NCBI GenBank assembly: GCA_022072165.1
Contig: JAJVIF010000001.1
Coordinates: forward strand, 957,353-1,021,352
Source: a bacterium
GTDB taxonomy: Bacteria > JAJVIF01
Length of the DNA: 64,000 nucleotides
Reading direction: 5' to 3'
Positions 1 to 6,488 of the stretch are shown piece by piece. Under the pieces are notes generated by a model. That model did not search any database. It saw only the letters and a list, made by a program, of their open reading frames with translations, and was not told the origin of the DNA. Both the position numbers and the translations under genes were made by a program. Each line of letters starts with the position of its first letter. Position 1 is the stretch's first letter.

Positions 1-33
1 CGCCAGGACGGCGGCGGTGACCCAGGGGTCCAT
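1..33 (-). CDS. N-terminus of an unidentified protein, cut by the window edge
   Basis: On the minus strand an ATG at 33 opens a frame reading MDPWVTAAVLA that runs off the left edge. A GGGAG sequence six bases upstream is a good ribosome site. An alternative in-frame ATG lies at 39, directly against that GGGAG. The frame begins about 40 bases after the TSUP gene, so it may be the next gene of the larE-larB-TSUP unit. Eleven residues are too few to identify a family, though the hydrophobic start could begin a membrane segment. Confidence 0.4.
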   Translation of the reverse strand, partial: MDPWVTAAVLA

Positions 34-75
34 ACCCATCTCCCGCCCGCGTTGTAGCACGCGCCGGGCCGGGAA

Positions 76-882
76 TCACTCATGCTGCCAGAGGAATTTT
101 TCCTGCATCTGTTCCCGGACATCGATGGCGGGATTGTGGTCCACGCCGCCGAAGAGGTAACCCAGCGCGACAATGGTCAGCATCCCGAGGAACAACAGGC
201 GGAAGCGTCCGTGGCTGGAGGTCTTCAGCACCCAGACACCGAGCTGGACACCCACCGCGACCGCGATCACGACTCCCCAGGCCATCACGGGCGAAATGTG
301 CTGGAAGAATCCCAGGGCGGCATAAGTCGAGAGCTTCACGCTGTTCATGGCGAGGGCGGCGGCGGTGATGGTCGCGACCAGGTGGATGCCGGTGAGTCCA
401 TGTCGGAAGAGGAACGGGGCGGCGATGGGTCCGGTTGTGCCAAAGAGGGCGGAGAGTGCGCCGGTGAGGAGCCCCACCGCCGGGATTTGTGCGAGGTTGA
501 CCTGCCAGTCGTGTTTGGTCTGGAAGAACTCGGTGGCGACAAAGATCAGGATGCCGACCGCGAGGGTGCGTCGCAGTAAGAGCTCAGGCATGTTGCCGAT
601 GAGCATGGCTCCGATGAACGCGCCGATCATGCCGCCGATGGCGAGTCGCCAGACCACATTCCACTTCGCTTCGCGCCAGATCGCCAGGGTCAGCATGATG
701 TTGCGCGAGATCTGCGAAAGGGCCACCACAATAAGGGCTTCCTGGGGCGGCAGCAGCGCCAGCGCCAGGGGCATCAGGACCCCGGCTCCGCCGACGCCGG
801 TGGCCGAGTTCACGATCCCGGACATCAGTGTCGCGCCCCAGATAAGGAGCATCCGGACTTCCGGCGTCAGGTCGAATGTCAT
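76..882 (-). CDS. TSUP (TauE/SafE) family membrane transporter
   Basis: The 268-residue protein is almost entirely hydrophobic helices, with the family pattern near the N-terminus (residues 18-40, SGIVNSATGVGGAGVLMPL) and a second Gly-rich repeat after mid-protein (LTGALSALFGTTGPIAAPF). This internal duplication is typical of TSUP proteins, which export sulfite, sulfoacetate or small carboxylates across the inner membrane. The start overlaps the larB stop in an ATGA arrangement, so translation is probably coupled. Next to larB and larE, the substrate could be a sulfur species or a carboxylate, but this is context only; TSUP substrates cannot be read from sequence. Confidence 0.85.
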   Translation of the reverse strand: MTFDLTPEVRMLLIWGATLMSGIVNSATGVGGAGVLMPLALALLPPQEALIVVALSQISRNIMLTLAIWREAKWNVVWRLAIGGMIGAFIGAMLIGNMPELLLRRTLAVGILIFVATEFFQTKHDWQVNLAQIPAVGLLTGALSALFGTTGPIAAPFLFRHGLTGIHLVATITAAALAMNSVKLSTYAALGFFQHISPVMAWGVVIAVAVGVQLGVWVLKTSSHGRFRLLFLGMLTIVALGYLFGGVDHNPAIDVREQMQEKFLWQHE

Positions 883-1649
883 ACGCTGCCAGCCTTGCGT
901 CGATCCATTTGTCGCGCCAGGAGACCAGCGAAGTATCCGGCACCAAAGCCGTTATCGATGTTGACGGTCACTGTTCCCGCCGCGCAGCTGTTGAGCATGG
1001 TCAGCATGGCAGCAAAGCCCCCCAGTCCGGTGCCATAGCCGGTGGAGGTCGGGACCGCAATCAGCGGCTTGCCAAGCAGCCCCCCGACCACACTGGGGAG
1101 CGCGCCTTCCATGCCCGCCACCACGATGACCAGATCGGCGGCCTCGAGCAGATCCTTGCGTCCCGTGAGTCGGTGGATCCCGGCGACTCCGGCATCCCAG
1201 AGGGTCGTCACCTGACACCCCTGCAACGTCGCCATCAGGGCCGCTTCCCTGGCGACCGGCAGATCGGCAGTCCCGGCGGCGATGACCAGCACGTTGACAT
1301 CCAGCGATGGCGGCGGAACGGGTGCATGGAGGATCGCAGCGTCGGGATCGTAGTGAAGGTCCGGGAAGGCATCGCGGAGCGGCGCGACCCGGTCGGGCGT
1401 GAGGCGCGTCACCACCACCACTGCGCCAGCCTGTTGCTGGGCAGTGATGACATCGTGCAACTGGGCATCGGTCTTGCCGGGGGCATAGATGACCTCCGGA
1501 AAGCCCACCCGCAGTGAGCGATGATGGTCGAGCTGAATCGCACCGAGGTCTTCCAGTGCGAAATATCGGAGTTGTCGGACCGCAGCATCGACCGTCAACT
1601 CACCGGCAGCGACCTGCGAGAGCAGGCTGGTCAGTCGGGGTTCATCCAC
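879..1649 (-). CDS. larB: LarB, nickel-pincer cofactor biosynthesis carboxylase/hydrolase
   Basis: LarB carboxylates nicotinic acid adenine dinucleotide and hydrolyses its phosphoanhydride, the first step in making the nickel-pincer nucleotide of lactate racemase and related enzymes. The 256-residue protein has the LarB layout: an N-terminal helical part (about 1-90) and a C-terminal PurE-like domain (about 115-256) with VLVIAAGTADLPVAREAA and GMEGALPSVVGGLLGKPLIAVPTS stretches. It sits between larE (8-bp overlap upstream) and the TSUP gene (4-bp overlap downstream), so the three form one coupled unit. No larC or larA homologue is in the window. Confidence 0.93.
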   Translation of the reverse strand: MDEPRLTSLLSQVAAGELTVDAAVRQLRYFALEDLGAIQLDHHRSLRVGFPEVIYAPGKTDAQLHDVITAQQQAGAVVVVTRLTPDRVAPLRDAFPDLHYDPDAAILHAPVPPPSLDVNVLVIAAGTADLPVAREAALMATLQGCQVTTLWDAGVAGIHRLTGRKDLLEAADLVIVVAGMEGALPSVVGGLLGKPLIAVPTSTGYGTGLGGFAAMLTMLNSCAAGTVTVNIDNGFGAGYFAGLLARQMDRRKAGSV

Positions 1650-2478
1650 GGGCCAGCACGTCGGCGGGGAGCCCTTCGTTGAGCGCTCCGGTGCGATAGC
1701 CCTCCAGGTCGAGGGCGATGTAGGTGAATCCCAGCGTTTTCAGCGCATTGAGCAGGGCGGTCCGGATGGCGGGATCAATCGCCCGGGGGAGTTCTTCTGG
1801 GGCGACTTCGAGCCGGGCGATGGGGGCATGGTCGCGCACCCGAAACTGCCGGAAGCCACAGGCACGGACCGCGGCTTCCGCCGCCTCGATCCGGGCAAGC
1901 AGTTCGGGTGTGATCCGGGTGCCGTAGGGGAACCGACTTGCGAGGCAGGCGGTTCCCGGCAGGTCGGCGATGGGGAGGTTCAACTCGCGGGCGAGTTCCC
2001 GCAGGTCCGTTTTACAGAGACCCGCTTCCACCAGCAGATGACGGACTCCGGCATCCCTGGCGGCTTTGAGCCCTGGGCGAAAATCGCCCAGGTCATCGAG
2101 GGTCGTCCCATCGGCCAGGACCGCAGCGGGCGCGATGTCACGACAGAGGTCGCGCATGGCAGCGTAAAGTTCGCTTTTGCAATGGAAGCAGCGCGATGGC
2201 GGATTGGCGGCATACCGCGGGTCACTCAGTTCCTTCGTCTGCACAAAGTGCTGGACAATCCCCCACTCCCTGGCCAGGGATTCCGCCCGTTCCCGTTCAT
2301 TAGCGGCATACGACGGACTCAGGGCGGTCACCGCGAAGGCTTTGTCCCCCAGGACCTGATGGGCAACGTACAACAACAGCGCGGAGTCCAGGCCACCTGA
2401 GAAGGCCACAGCGACCCCTGGGAGTCCCGCAATGAGGTTTTGCAGCGCTGGCGGAAGAATCTCAGGAGGGGATGCCAC
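1642..2478 (-). CDS. larE: LarE, ATP-dependent sulfur transferase of nickel-pincer synthesis
   Basis: LarE adenylates the pyridinium biscarboxylate mononucleotide made by LarB and adds the sulfurs of the pincer. The PP-loop motif SGGLDS is at residues 27-32. Cys97 and Cys100 (CFHC) and Cys178 (GTACLASR) fit the three-cysteine class of LarE reported to carry an Fe-S cluster, rather than the Lactiplantibacillus enzyme that sacrifices a single cysteine. Length (278) is normal. The GTG start follows a TACAAT hexamer by five bases with no ribosome site, so the mRNA is probably leaderless. It is the first gene of the larE-larB-TSUP unit. Confidence 0.93.
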   Translation of the reverse strand: MASPPEILPPALQNLIAGLPGVAVAFSGGLDSALLLYVAHQVLGDKAFAVTALSPSYAANERERAESLAREWGIVQHFVQTKELSDPRYAANPPSRCFHCKSELYAAMRDLCRDIAPAAVLADGTTLDDLGDFRPGLKAARDAGVRHLLVEAGLCKTDLRELARELNLPIADLPGTACLASRFPYGTRITPELLARIEAAEAAVRACGFRQFRVRDHAPIARLEVAPEELPRAIDPAIRTALLNALKTLGFTYIALDLEGYRTGALNEGLPADVLARG

Positions 2479-2483
2479 AACTC

Positions 2484-2489
2484 ATTGTA
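2484..2489 (-). promoter_or_regulatory. -10 hexamer of larE (leaderless)
   Basis: TACAAT lies five bases upstream of the larE GTG, so transcription should begin at or very near the start codon. No Shine-Dalgarno is present. Confidence 0.6.
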
Positions 2490-2533
2490 GATGCGAAAGC
2501 GCTGACAGTGCAGTTTCGCTCCGGTCTCACAGT

Positions 2534-2557
2534 AAAAGCGCTCCCAGGAGGGAGCGC
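2534..2557 (-). terminator. Intrinsic terminator after the secreted protein at 2582-3520
   Basis: Read on the minus strand, GCGCTCCC and GGGAGCGC form a perfect 8-bp stem around a TCCT loop, followed by TTTT. It lies 25 bases past the stop codon of the gene upstream. Confidence 0.85.
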
Positions 2558-2581
2558 GATCAGCAGACTGTTCTCCAAGTG

Positions 2582-3520
2582 TTATGGCCCGGAGATGGTA
2601 GGCACTTCTGCGAGGAACTCGTCCCAGCTTTGCCAGACCTCGTACGCACTGAGCTTTGCTTCAATGGCTGCCTGCCCCTCGGCCCCATGACCGAGCGTCG
2701 TCTGCGTACCGCTCAGCCTGTCAGGATCAGCCTCATGAAAGAGCAACCAGCGTTGCTGATCGCCTGACCCCGCAGGGAGGAGAAGGGCCACCCCAGTTCT
2801 ATCCCGGCGAATCCACCACTGGGGAGCGGGGCCTTCGTCGTACTCGCGCAAGGCAGGAGGACGAGCGCCCATCCCCAACGCTCGAAAGGCTTCAGCTGGG
2901 GTAGCTGGATAACGGCCAAAAATCAGCCGGAACTGGCTGACAGGTCGCAGGCACGCGGAGGCTGGGCTGACTCGCCCCTGGTTCTGCCCCTGCTGGCGAA
3001 TCTCATCAAGGGTAGCTGGATCCAGGGAAGCAGGGGACGGGATGCAGGCACGCTCTTCTTCCTGAGCTGGCGCTCCTGGAGCCCATGCCACCACTCGCAG
3101 CGAAGTCAGTGGATTCGTTGGAGTCCACAGTATCGCACCACCAGACGGCTGCCCCGGGGGCAAGGAATCCATGATCTCCCATGACGCCTGAGGTGTAGAG
3201 ACCGGCCAGACTGCCACTTGTGGTAGTAACTCTGGCAGAGTCGCGGGCCACTCGCCAGACCGTGCAAAAGCGCACATGGTGGATGTCCGCAGTACAGCGG
3301 CCAATATGTTGCGCTGCACAAACGGCAACGCAGAGTGATCTCCCAGAGGCAGCCGCAGCAGATAATTCGCCGGATGAATACGCGCTGAAGCGACCGGGGT
3401 CAACGGTGATTCACCAGGTGATTTCTCAGATGGAACTTGCGTATCTCCAGCGGCTTGAAGTGGGGGTACACACAAGCTTCCGATCACAAAGAAAGCGACC
3501 AGTGTCCAAAGACCTTTCAT
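2582..3520 (-). CDS. Unknown secreted protein
   Basis: The 312-residue protein opens with a signal peptide (MKGLWTLVAFFVIGSLCVPPLQA) and I expect cleavage after the AGA/AA region. The mature part is Pro-rich, with several Trp residues near the middle, and has no domain I recognise. The start at 3520 is chosen over the GTG at 3538 because GGAGGG lies six bases upstream and the signal peptide begins there. It stands alone between a terminator and a 290-bp gap, so neighbours say nothing about function. Confidence 0.7.
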   Translation of the reverse strand: MKGLWTLVAFFVIGSLCVPPLQAAGDTQVPSEKSPGESPLTPVASARIHPANYLLRLPLGDHSALPFVQRNILAAVLRTSTMCAFARSGEWPATLPELLPQVAVWPVSTPQASWEIMDSLPPGQPSGGAILWTPTNPLTSLRVVAWAPGAPAQEEERACIPSPASLDPATLDEIRQQGQNQGRVSPASACLRPVSQFRLIFGRYPATPAEAFRALGMGARPPALREYDEGPAPQWWIRRDRTGVALLLPAGSGDQQRWLLFHEADPDRLSGTQTTLGHGAEGQAAIEAKLSAYEVWQSWDEFLAEVPTISGP

Positions 3521-3812
3521 GACAGACCCTCCGTTCAAAGAGGTAGCATCATGCTTGAAGACTCAGAGCGCTTTATGCCACGATGCACTGCAGAGCTGTA
3601 TCTTACTTTTTAGTTCTCGCGAATGCAAGACGCCATAGCCGTCTGAAAACAGATCTGAGTTAACTCCTAACAGACGATTGATCGCTCTCTCGTGCAAGCG
3701 ACGTTAAGCCCAGCGATCATGCCCCGGCTGAGATGAGCCGGCATCTCGCTAGCCTGCCCTGTTTGTGAGTGGCTGGTGAACAGTTCTTTGAGATTCGGCT
3801 TCACCATGATGG
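3521..3812. other. Intergenic stretch without a recognised feature
   Basis: About 290 bases that are visibly richer in A and T than the flanking genes. Apart from the ribosome site for the gene at 3520, I find only an imperfect hairpin near 3723-3745 (GCCCCGGCT against AGCCGGC) without a T-tract. I see no tRNA, riboswitch core or convincing open frame. Confidence 0.5.
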
Positions 3813-4445
3813 CTAATCTGGCACGCTGAGCACTCTGTACTCGAACGACTTCGGCGCTCCAGCACCGTTGGCGTTGTACACCACGACCGTACCGGTATAG
3901 GTCCCGGGAGGTCCCAGGGTCACCGTCGGACTGGAGTCCGTCGCGACCTGGGGTGTGGCACCTTCCCCAAACGACCAGCGCCAGCCGGTCGGTTCGCCAG
4001 CATCGATGGTGGTCATGGCGGTCACACTGAAGGTGGCCGTGGCCCCAGTAATCCCGATTTCGCCGGTGGGTGTCACCTCGCCCGCAATGGGAGCGTTGGC
4101 AGCAGGGGTATCGATGGCGAGGAAGAGCCGGGTGGTGGCATGGCCGCCAACCGCAAAGGGACCGATGAGTCCGGTGAAGGGGCCGGACTGGGTGGTTGCG
4201 CCCGCCACCTGCCAGGTCCCCTCTTCGACTTCGAAATTGAAACGCCCGAGGGCGTCGGTCTGACGGATTTCGACTGGGGTCGTGAGTTCCTCGCCCGCAT
4301 AAAGCGCGACCCAGCCTTCGCGGACCAGAATCGAGGGAGACCCCTCTACCCGAAAGTAGGTCATGGCCCCCAGGATGGTCCCGATGGAGGAATCGACACA
4401 GCCGGTGAGGAGCAGGAGGGGGAGGAGGAGTCCGACAGTGCGCAT
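3813..4445 (-). CDS. Lipoprotein with a PKD-like domain
   Basis: A short signal peptide ends in the lipobox LLTGC (Cys16), so the protein should be membrane anchored by a lipid. Residues about 40-110 form a beta-rich, carboxypeptidase-regulatory-like segment (DALGRFNFEVEEGTWQVAG). The C-terminal 90 residues look like a PKD domain: GWRWSFGEGATP, then TVTLGPPGTYTGTVVVYNANG. The start at 4445 lies eight bases after a TACTCT hexamer; the GTG at 4463 would overlap that promoter. Such proteins usually act in adhesion or surface display, but no partner is visible here. Confidence 0.75.
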   Translation of the reverse strand: MRTVGLLLPLLLLTGCVDSSIGTILGAMTYFRVEGSPSILVREGWVALYAGEELTTPVEIRQTDALGRFNFEVEEGTWQVAGATTQSGPFTGLIGPFAVGGHATTRLFLAIDTPAANAPIAGEVTPTGEIGITGATATFSVTAMTTIDAGEPTGWRWSFGEGATPQVATDSSPTVTLGPPGTYTGTVVVYNANGAGAPKSFEYRVLSVPD

Positions 4446-4453
4446 GACAAAGA

Positions 4454-4459
4454 AGAGTA
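4454..4459 (-). promoter_or_regulatory. -10 hexamer of the PKD lipoprotein (leaderless)
   Basis: TACTCT ends eight bases before the ATG at 4445, with no ribosome site in between. Confidence 0.5.
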
Positions 4460-4495
4460 GCACGGGGCCTCCTCGCAGCAGTCCTGCCCGGTGCC

Positions 4496-5260
4496 TTACC
4501 GGGAGAAGCGGTACTTCAGGAGGGTGTAGATGGCTTCGACTCCATCTTTCCAGCCGATTTTCTTCCCCTCGGTGATGGTGCGCCCGCGATAGGTAATCGG
4601 GACCTCCACCAGGCGGGCCCCGTTTTTCAGCACCTTCGCGGTCACTTCCGGGCAGAACTCAAAGCGCTGGCAGGTCAGGTTCACCTGGGCAAGGACGTCG
4701 CGCCGGAAGGCCTTGTAGCAGGTCGCTTCATCAGTGATGTGCGTTCCATAGAGCACACTCGCCATGCCGGCCAGGAGCTTGTTACAGATCAGATTCGGCA
4801 GGGCCATGTTCTCGACCTTGCCCAGGAAACGGGAGCCATACACGACATCCGCTTTCCCCTCGCGGATGGGAGCGATGACCTGTGGCAGTTCCTGGGGGTC
4901 GTACTCCAGGTCGGCATCCTGGATGATGACGATGTCACCGGTGGCGTATTTCAGGCCGATCCGGATGGCAAAGCCTTTGCCGGAGTTCAGCATACTGAAG
5001 TGGACCGTCAGCAAATCCCCATCAGGATTCTTCTCACGAATGGCCTGCAACAGCTCCACGGTGCCATCGGTGGAGCCGTCATCAACGACGATGATCTCCT
5101 TCTGGAGCCCAAAGTCGACCGCCCTGACTGCTTCGAGGACCGCCTCGATGTTCTGGTGCTCGTTGTAGCAGGGGATGATGATGGAGACCTTGCGAAAGCC
5201 GGAGGGCTCCACCTGGAAGGCGGGCTGGGCGTCTGCAGGCTGGAGGATGGGAGTCGCCAC
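4496..5260 (-). CDS. Family-2 glycosyltransferase (dolichol-phosphate mannosyltransferase-like)
   Basis: This 254-residue GT-A enzyme has the donor-binding core VSIIIPCYNEHQNIE, VVDDGSTDGT, and the metal-binding IIQDADLEYDP (a DxD-type motif). A conserved YKAFRRDVL stretch follows. It ends in a soluble tail (TYRGRTITEGKKIGWKDGVEAIYTLLKYRFSR) typical of DPM1-like enzymes that move a sugar from a nucleotide to a polyprenyl phosphate. There is no C-terminal membrane anchor, unlike the relative at 14783-15733. The GTG start lies ten bases after a perfect TATAAT. Confidence 0.88.
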   Translation of the reverse strand: MATPILQPADAQPAFQVEPSGFRKVSIIIPCYNEHQNIEAVLEAVRAVDFGLQKEIIVVDDGSTDGTVELLQAIREKNPDGDLLTVHFSMLNSGKGFAIRIGLKYATGDIVIIQDADLEYDPQELPQVIAPIREGKADVVYGSRFLGKVENMALPNLICNKLLAGMASVLYGTHITDEATCYKAFRRDVLAQVNLTCQRFEFCPEVTAKVLKNGARLVEVPITYRGRTITEGKKIGWKDGVEAIYTLLKYRFSR

Positions 5261-5270
5261 GACAGCAGCG

Positions 5271-5276
5271 ATTATA
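5271..5276 (-). promoter_or_regulatory. -10 hexamer TATAAT of the glycosyltransferase
   Basis: A consensus TATAAT ends ten bases before the GTG at 5260. No ribosome site lies between them, so the leader is absent or only a few bases long. Confidence 0.65.
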
Positions 5277-5334
5277 CCGGGGCATGATTCATTCTAAAGC
5301 GCTTCGAATCAGGGAATCTTGTCTCGCATCGGGG

Positions 5335-6075
5335 TCACGAGTCCTTCATCCGACGTCGCCGGGGAAGCAGGGGTGCATCGACGACCCCCTGATCCCGCAG
5401 TTCCAGGACCAGGTAGCCACTGATGGCCAAGTGCGCCTGCAGCTCCTTGAGGATGGATGACTCGCGTGTGAGGAGTCGGATAACCAGTTTCTGCTGACCA
5501 TTTTCCTGCGGCTCGACACTGGCGTTGTGCAGTCGGACCCGACCATCTCCAGTGAAGTCCCGCACGATGCGGGACAGGATCCGATCACGCCCCCGGGGCA
5601 TCTGAATGGTGATGACGAATTCCCGCAAGGGCCCGCGCTCACGTCCCTGCAGCGCGAGGAGTCGTCGCTCCAGGACCCGGACGAGTGTCTGAACCAGCAA
5701 CACAAGCGTTGCAGCGGCCAGCGCCAGGGCGTACTCCCCCGCCCCAGCGGCAAGTCCAGCGCCTGCCGAGACCCAGAGGGCGGAGGCGGTAGTGAGTCCA
5801 ATCACCCGGGCGCGTCGCTGCATGATGACGCCGGCCCCGATGAAGCCGATGCCAGTCACGACCTGGGCCGCCAATCGCCCAGGGTCCCCATCACCGACCG
5901 CAAAGACTGTCCGGGAAAGAATGCTGAAGAGGCAAGCCCCAATAGCGACCAGGGCATTAGTCCGGACCCCGGCATCGTGACGGGTCCACTCCCGCTCTGC
6001 GCCAATCAGCAGGCCCGCGAGAGTCGCGGTCCCGAAGGCCCAGGCGAGTTCGATCCAGGGGAGAGTTGGTGTCAC
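5335..6075 (-). CDS. MgtC/SapB family membrane protein
   Basis: The N-terminal 140 residues hold several membrane helices with family signatures: GLLIGAEREWTRHDAGVRTNALVAIGA and VVTGIGFIGAGVIMQ. The C-terminal 100 residues form a soluble ACT-like domain (FVITIQMPRGRDRILSRIVRD). MgtC proteins affect survival at low magnesium and modulate ATP synthase or ion transport in pathogens; the role of environmental homologues is unclear. The GTG start lies seven bases after TACATT, with no ribosome site. Confidence 0.88.
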   Translation of the reverse strand: MTPTLPWIELAWAFGTATLAGLLIGAEREWTRHDAGVRTNALVAIGACLFSILSRTVFAVGDGDPGRLAAQVVTGIGFIGAGVIMQRRARVIGLTTASALWVSAGAGLAAGAGEYALALAAATLVLLVQTLVRVLERRLLALQGRERGPLREFVITIQMPRGRDRILSRIVRDFTGDGRVRLHNASVEPQENGQQKLVIRLLTRESSILKELQAHLAISGYLVLELRDQGVVDAPLLPRRRRMKDS

Positions 6076-6082
6076 GAATTGG

Positions 6083-6088
6083 AATGTA
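6083..6088 (-). promoter_or_regulatory. -10 hexamer of the MgtC-family gene (leaderless)
   Basis: TACATT ends seven bases before the GTG at 6075. Confidence 0.6.
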
Positions 6089-6110
6089 ACACCGGGATCA
6101 CAGGGGCGAG

Positions 6111-6467
6111 CTAGTCAACTGTCGCGAGTGGCGTCAGGGCGGCGAGTTGTGTAGCGGTGCGAGCCATCGGGGCAGCCGCCCGATCCGGGAAGGGGGATTT
6201 GGAGGTGTCGCGGGTAGCGATGAGGAGCATCGCCGCAAGGGCGAGGGCAAGCCCGGTAATGCTCCGTCCCCTCCCCTTCTTCGACAGACTCTGGGAGGTC
6301 AGCTTCGTTTCCAGCGCGGACATCGCCACAATGGCCATGATGGCAAAGATCGCCGCGGCCAGGGCGACGGTGTATTCGCGATAGGGGGAGAAGAGAATCT
6401 GCAGCAGCGCGACCAGCCCCCAGAGGAAGCTCAGCCAGCTCAGCAGGTTCGCGGAGACGTCATACAT
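6111..6467 (-). CDS. Small unknown membrane protein
   Basis: The 118-residue protein has three predicted membrane helices (about 10-27, 32-50 and 70-86) and a hydrophilic C-terminal tail. No family is recognised. The ATG lies seven bases after a TACAAT hexamer, which supports it as a real, independently transcribed gene. The following ftsK gene has its own signals. Confidence 0.65.
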   Translation of the reverse strand: MYDVSANLLSWLSFLWGLVALLQILFSPYREYTVALAAAIFAIMAIVAMSALETKLTSQSLSKKGRGRSITGLALALAAMLLIATRDTSKSPFPDRAAAPMARTATQLAALTPLATVD

Positions 6468-6474
6468 AGGCTGG

Positions 6475-6480
6475 ATTGTA
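6475..6480 (-). promoter_or_regulatory. -10 hexamer of the small membrane protein (leaderless)
   Basis: TACAAT ends seven bases before the ATG at 6467. Confidence 0.6.
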
Positions 6481-6488
6481 GCGGGTCG

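Noticed and set aside
3723-3745. CTGAGA-containing stretch as a possible TPP riboswitch
   Set aside because: Only the CTGAGA hexamer fits; the ACCTGATCTGGATAATGCCAGCG region and the proper stems are absent.
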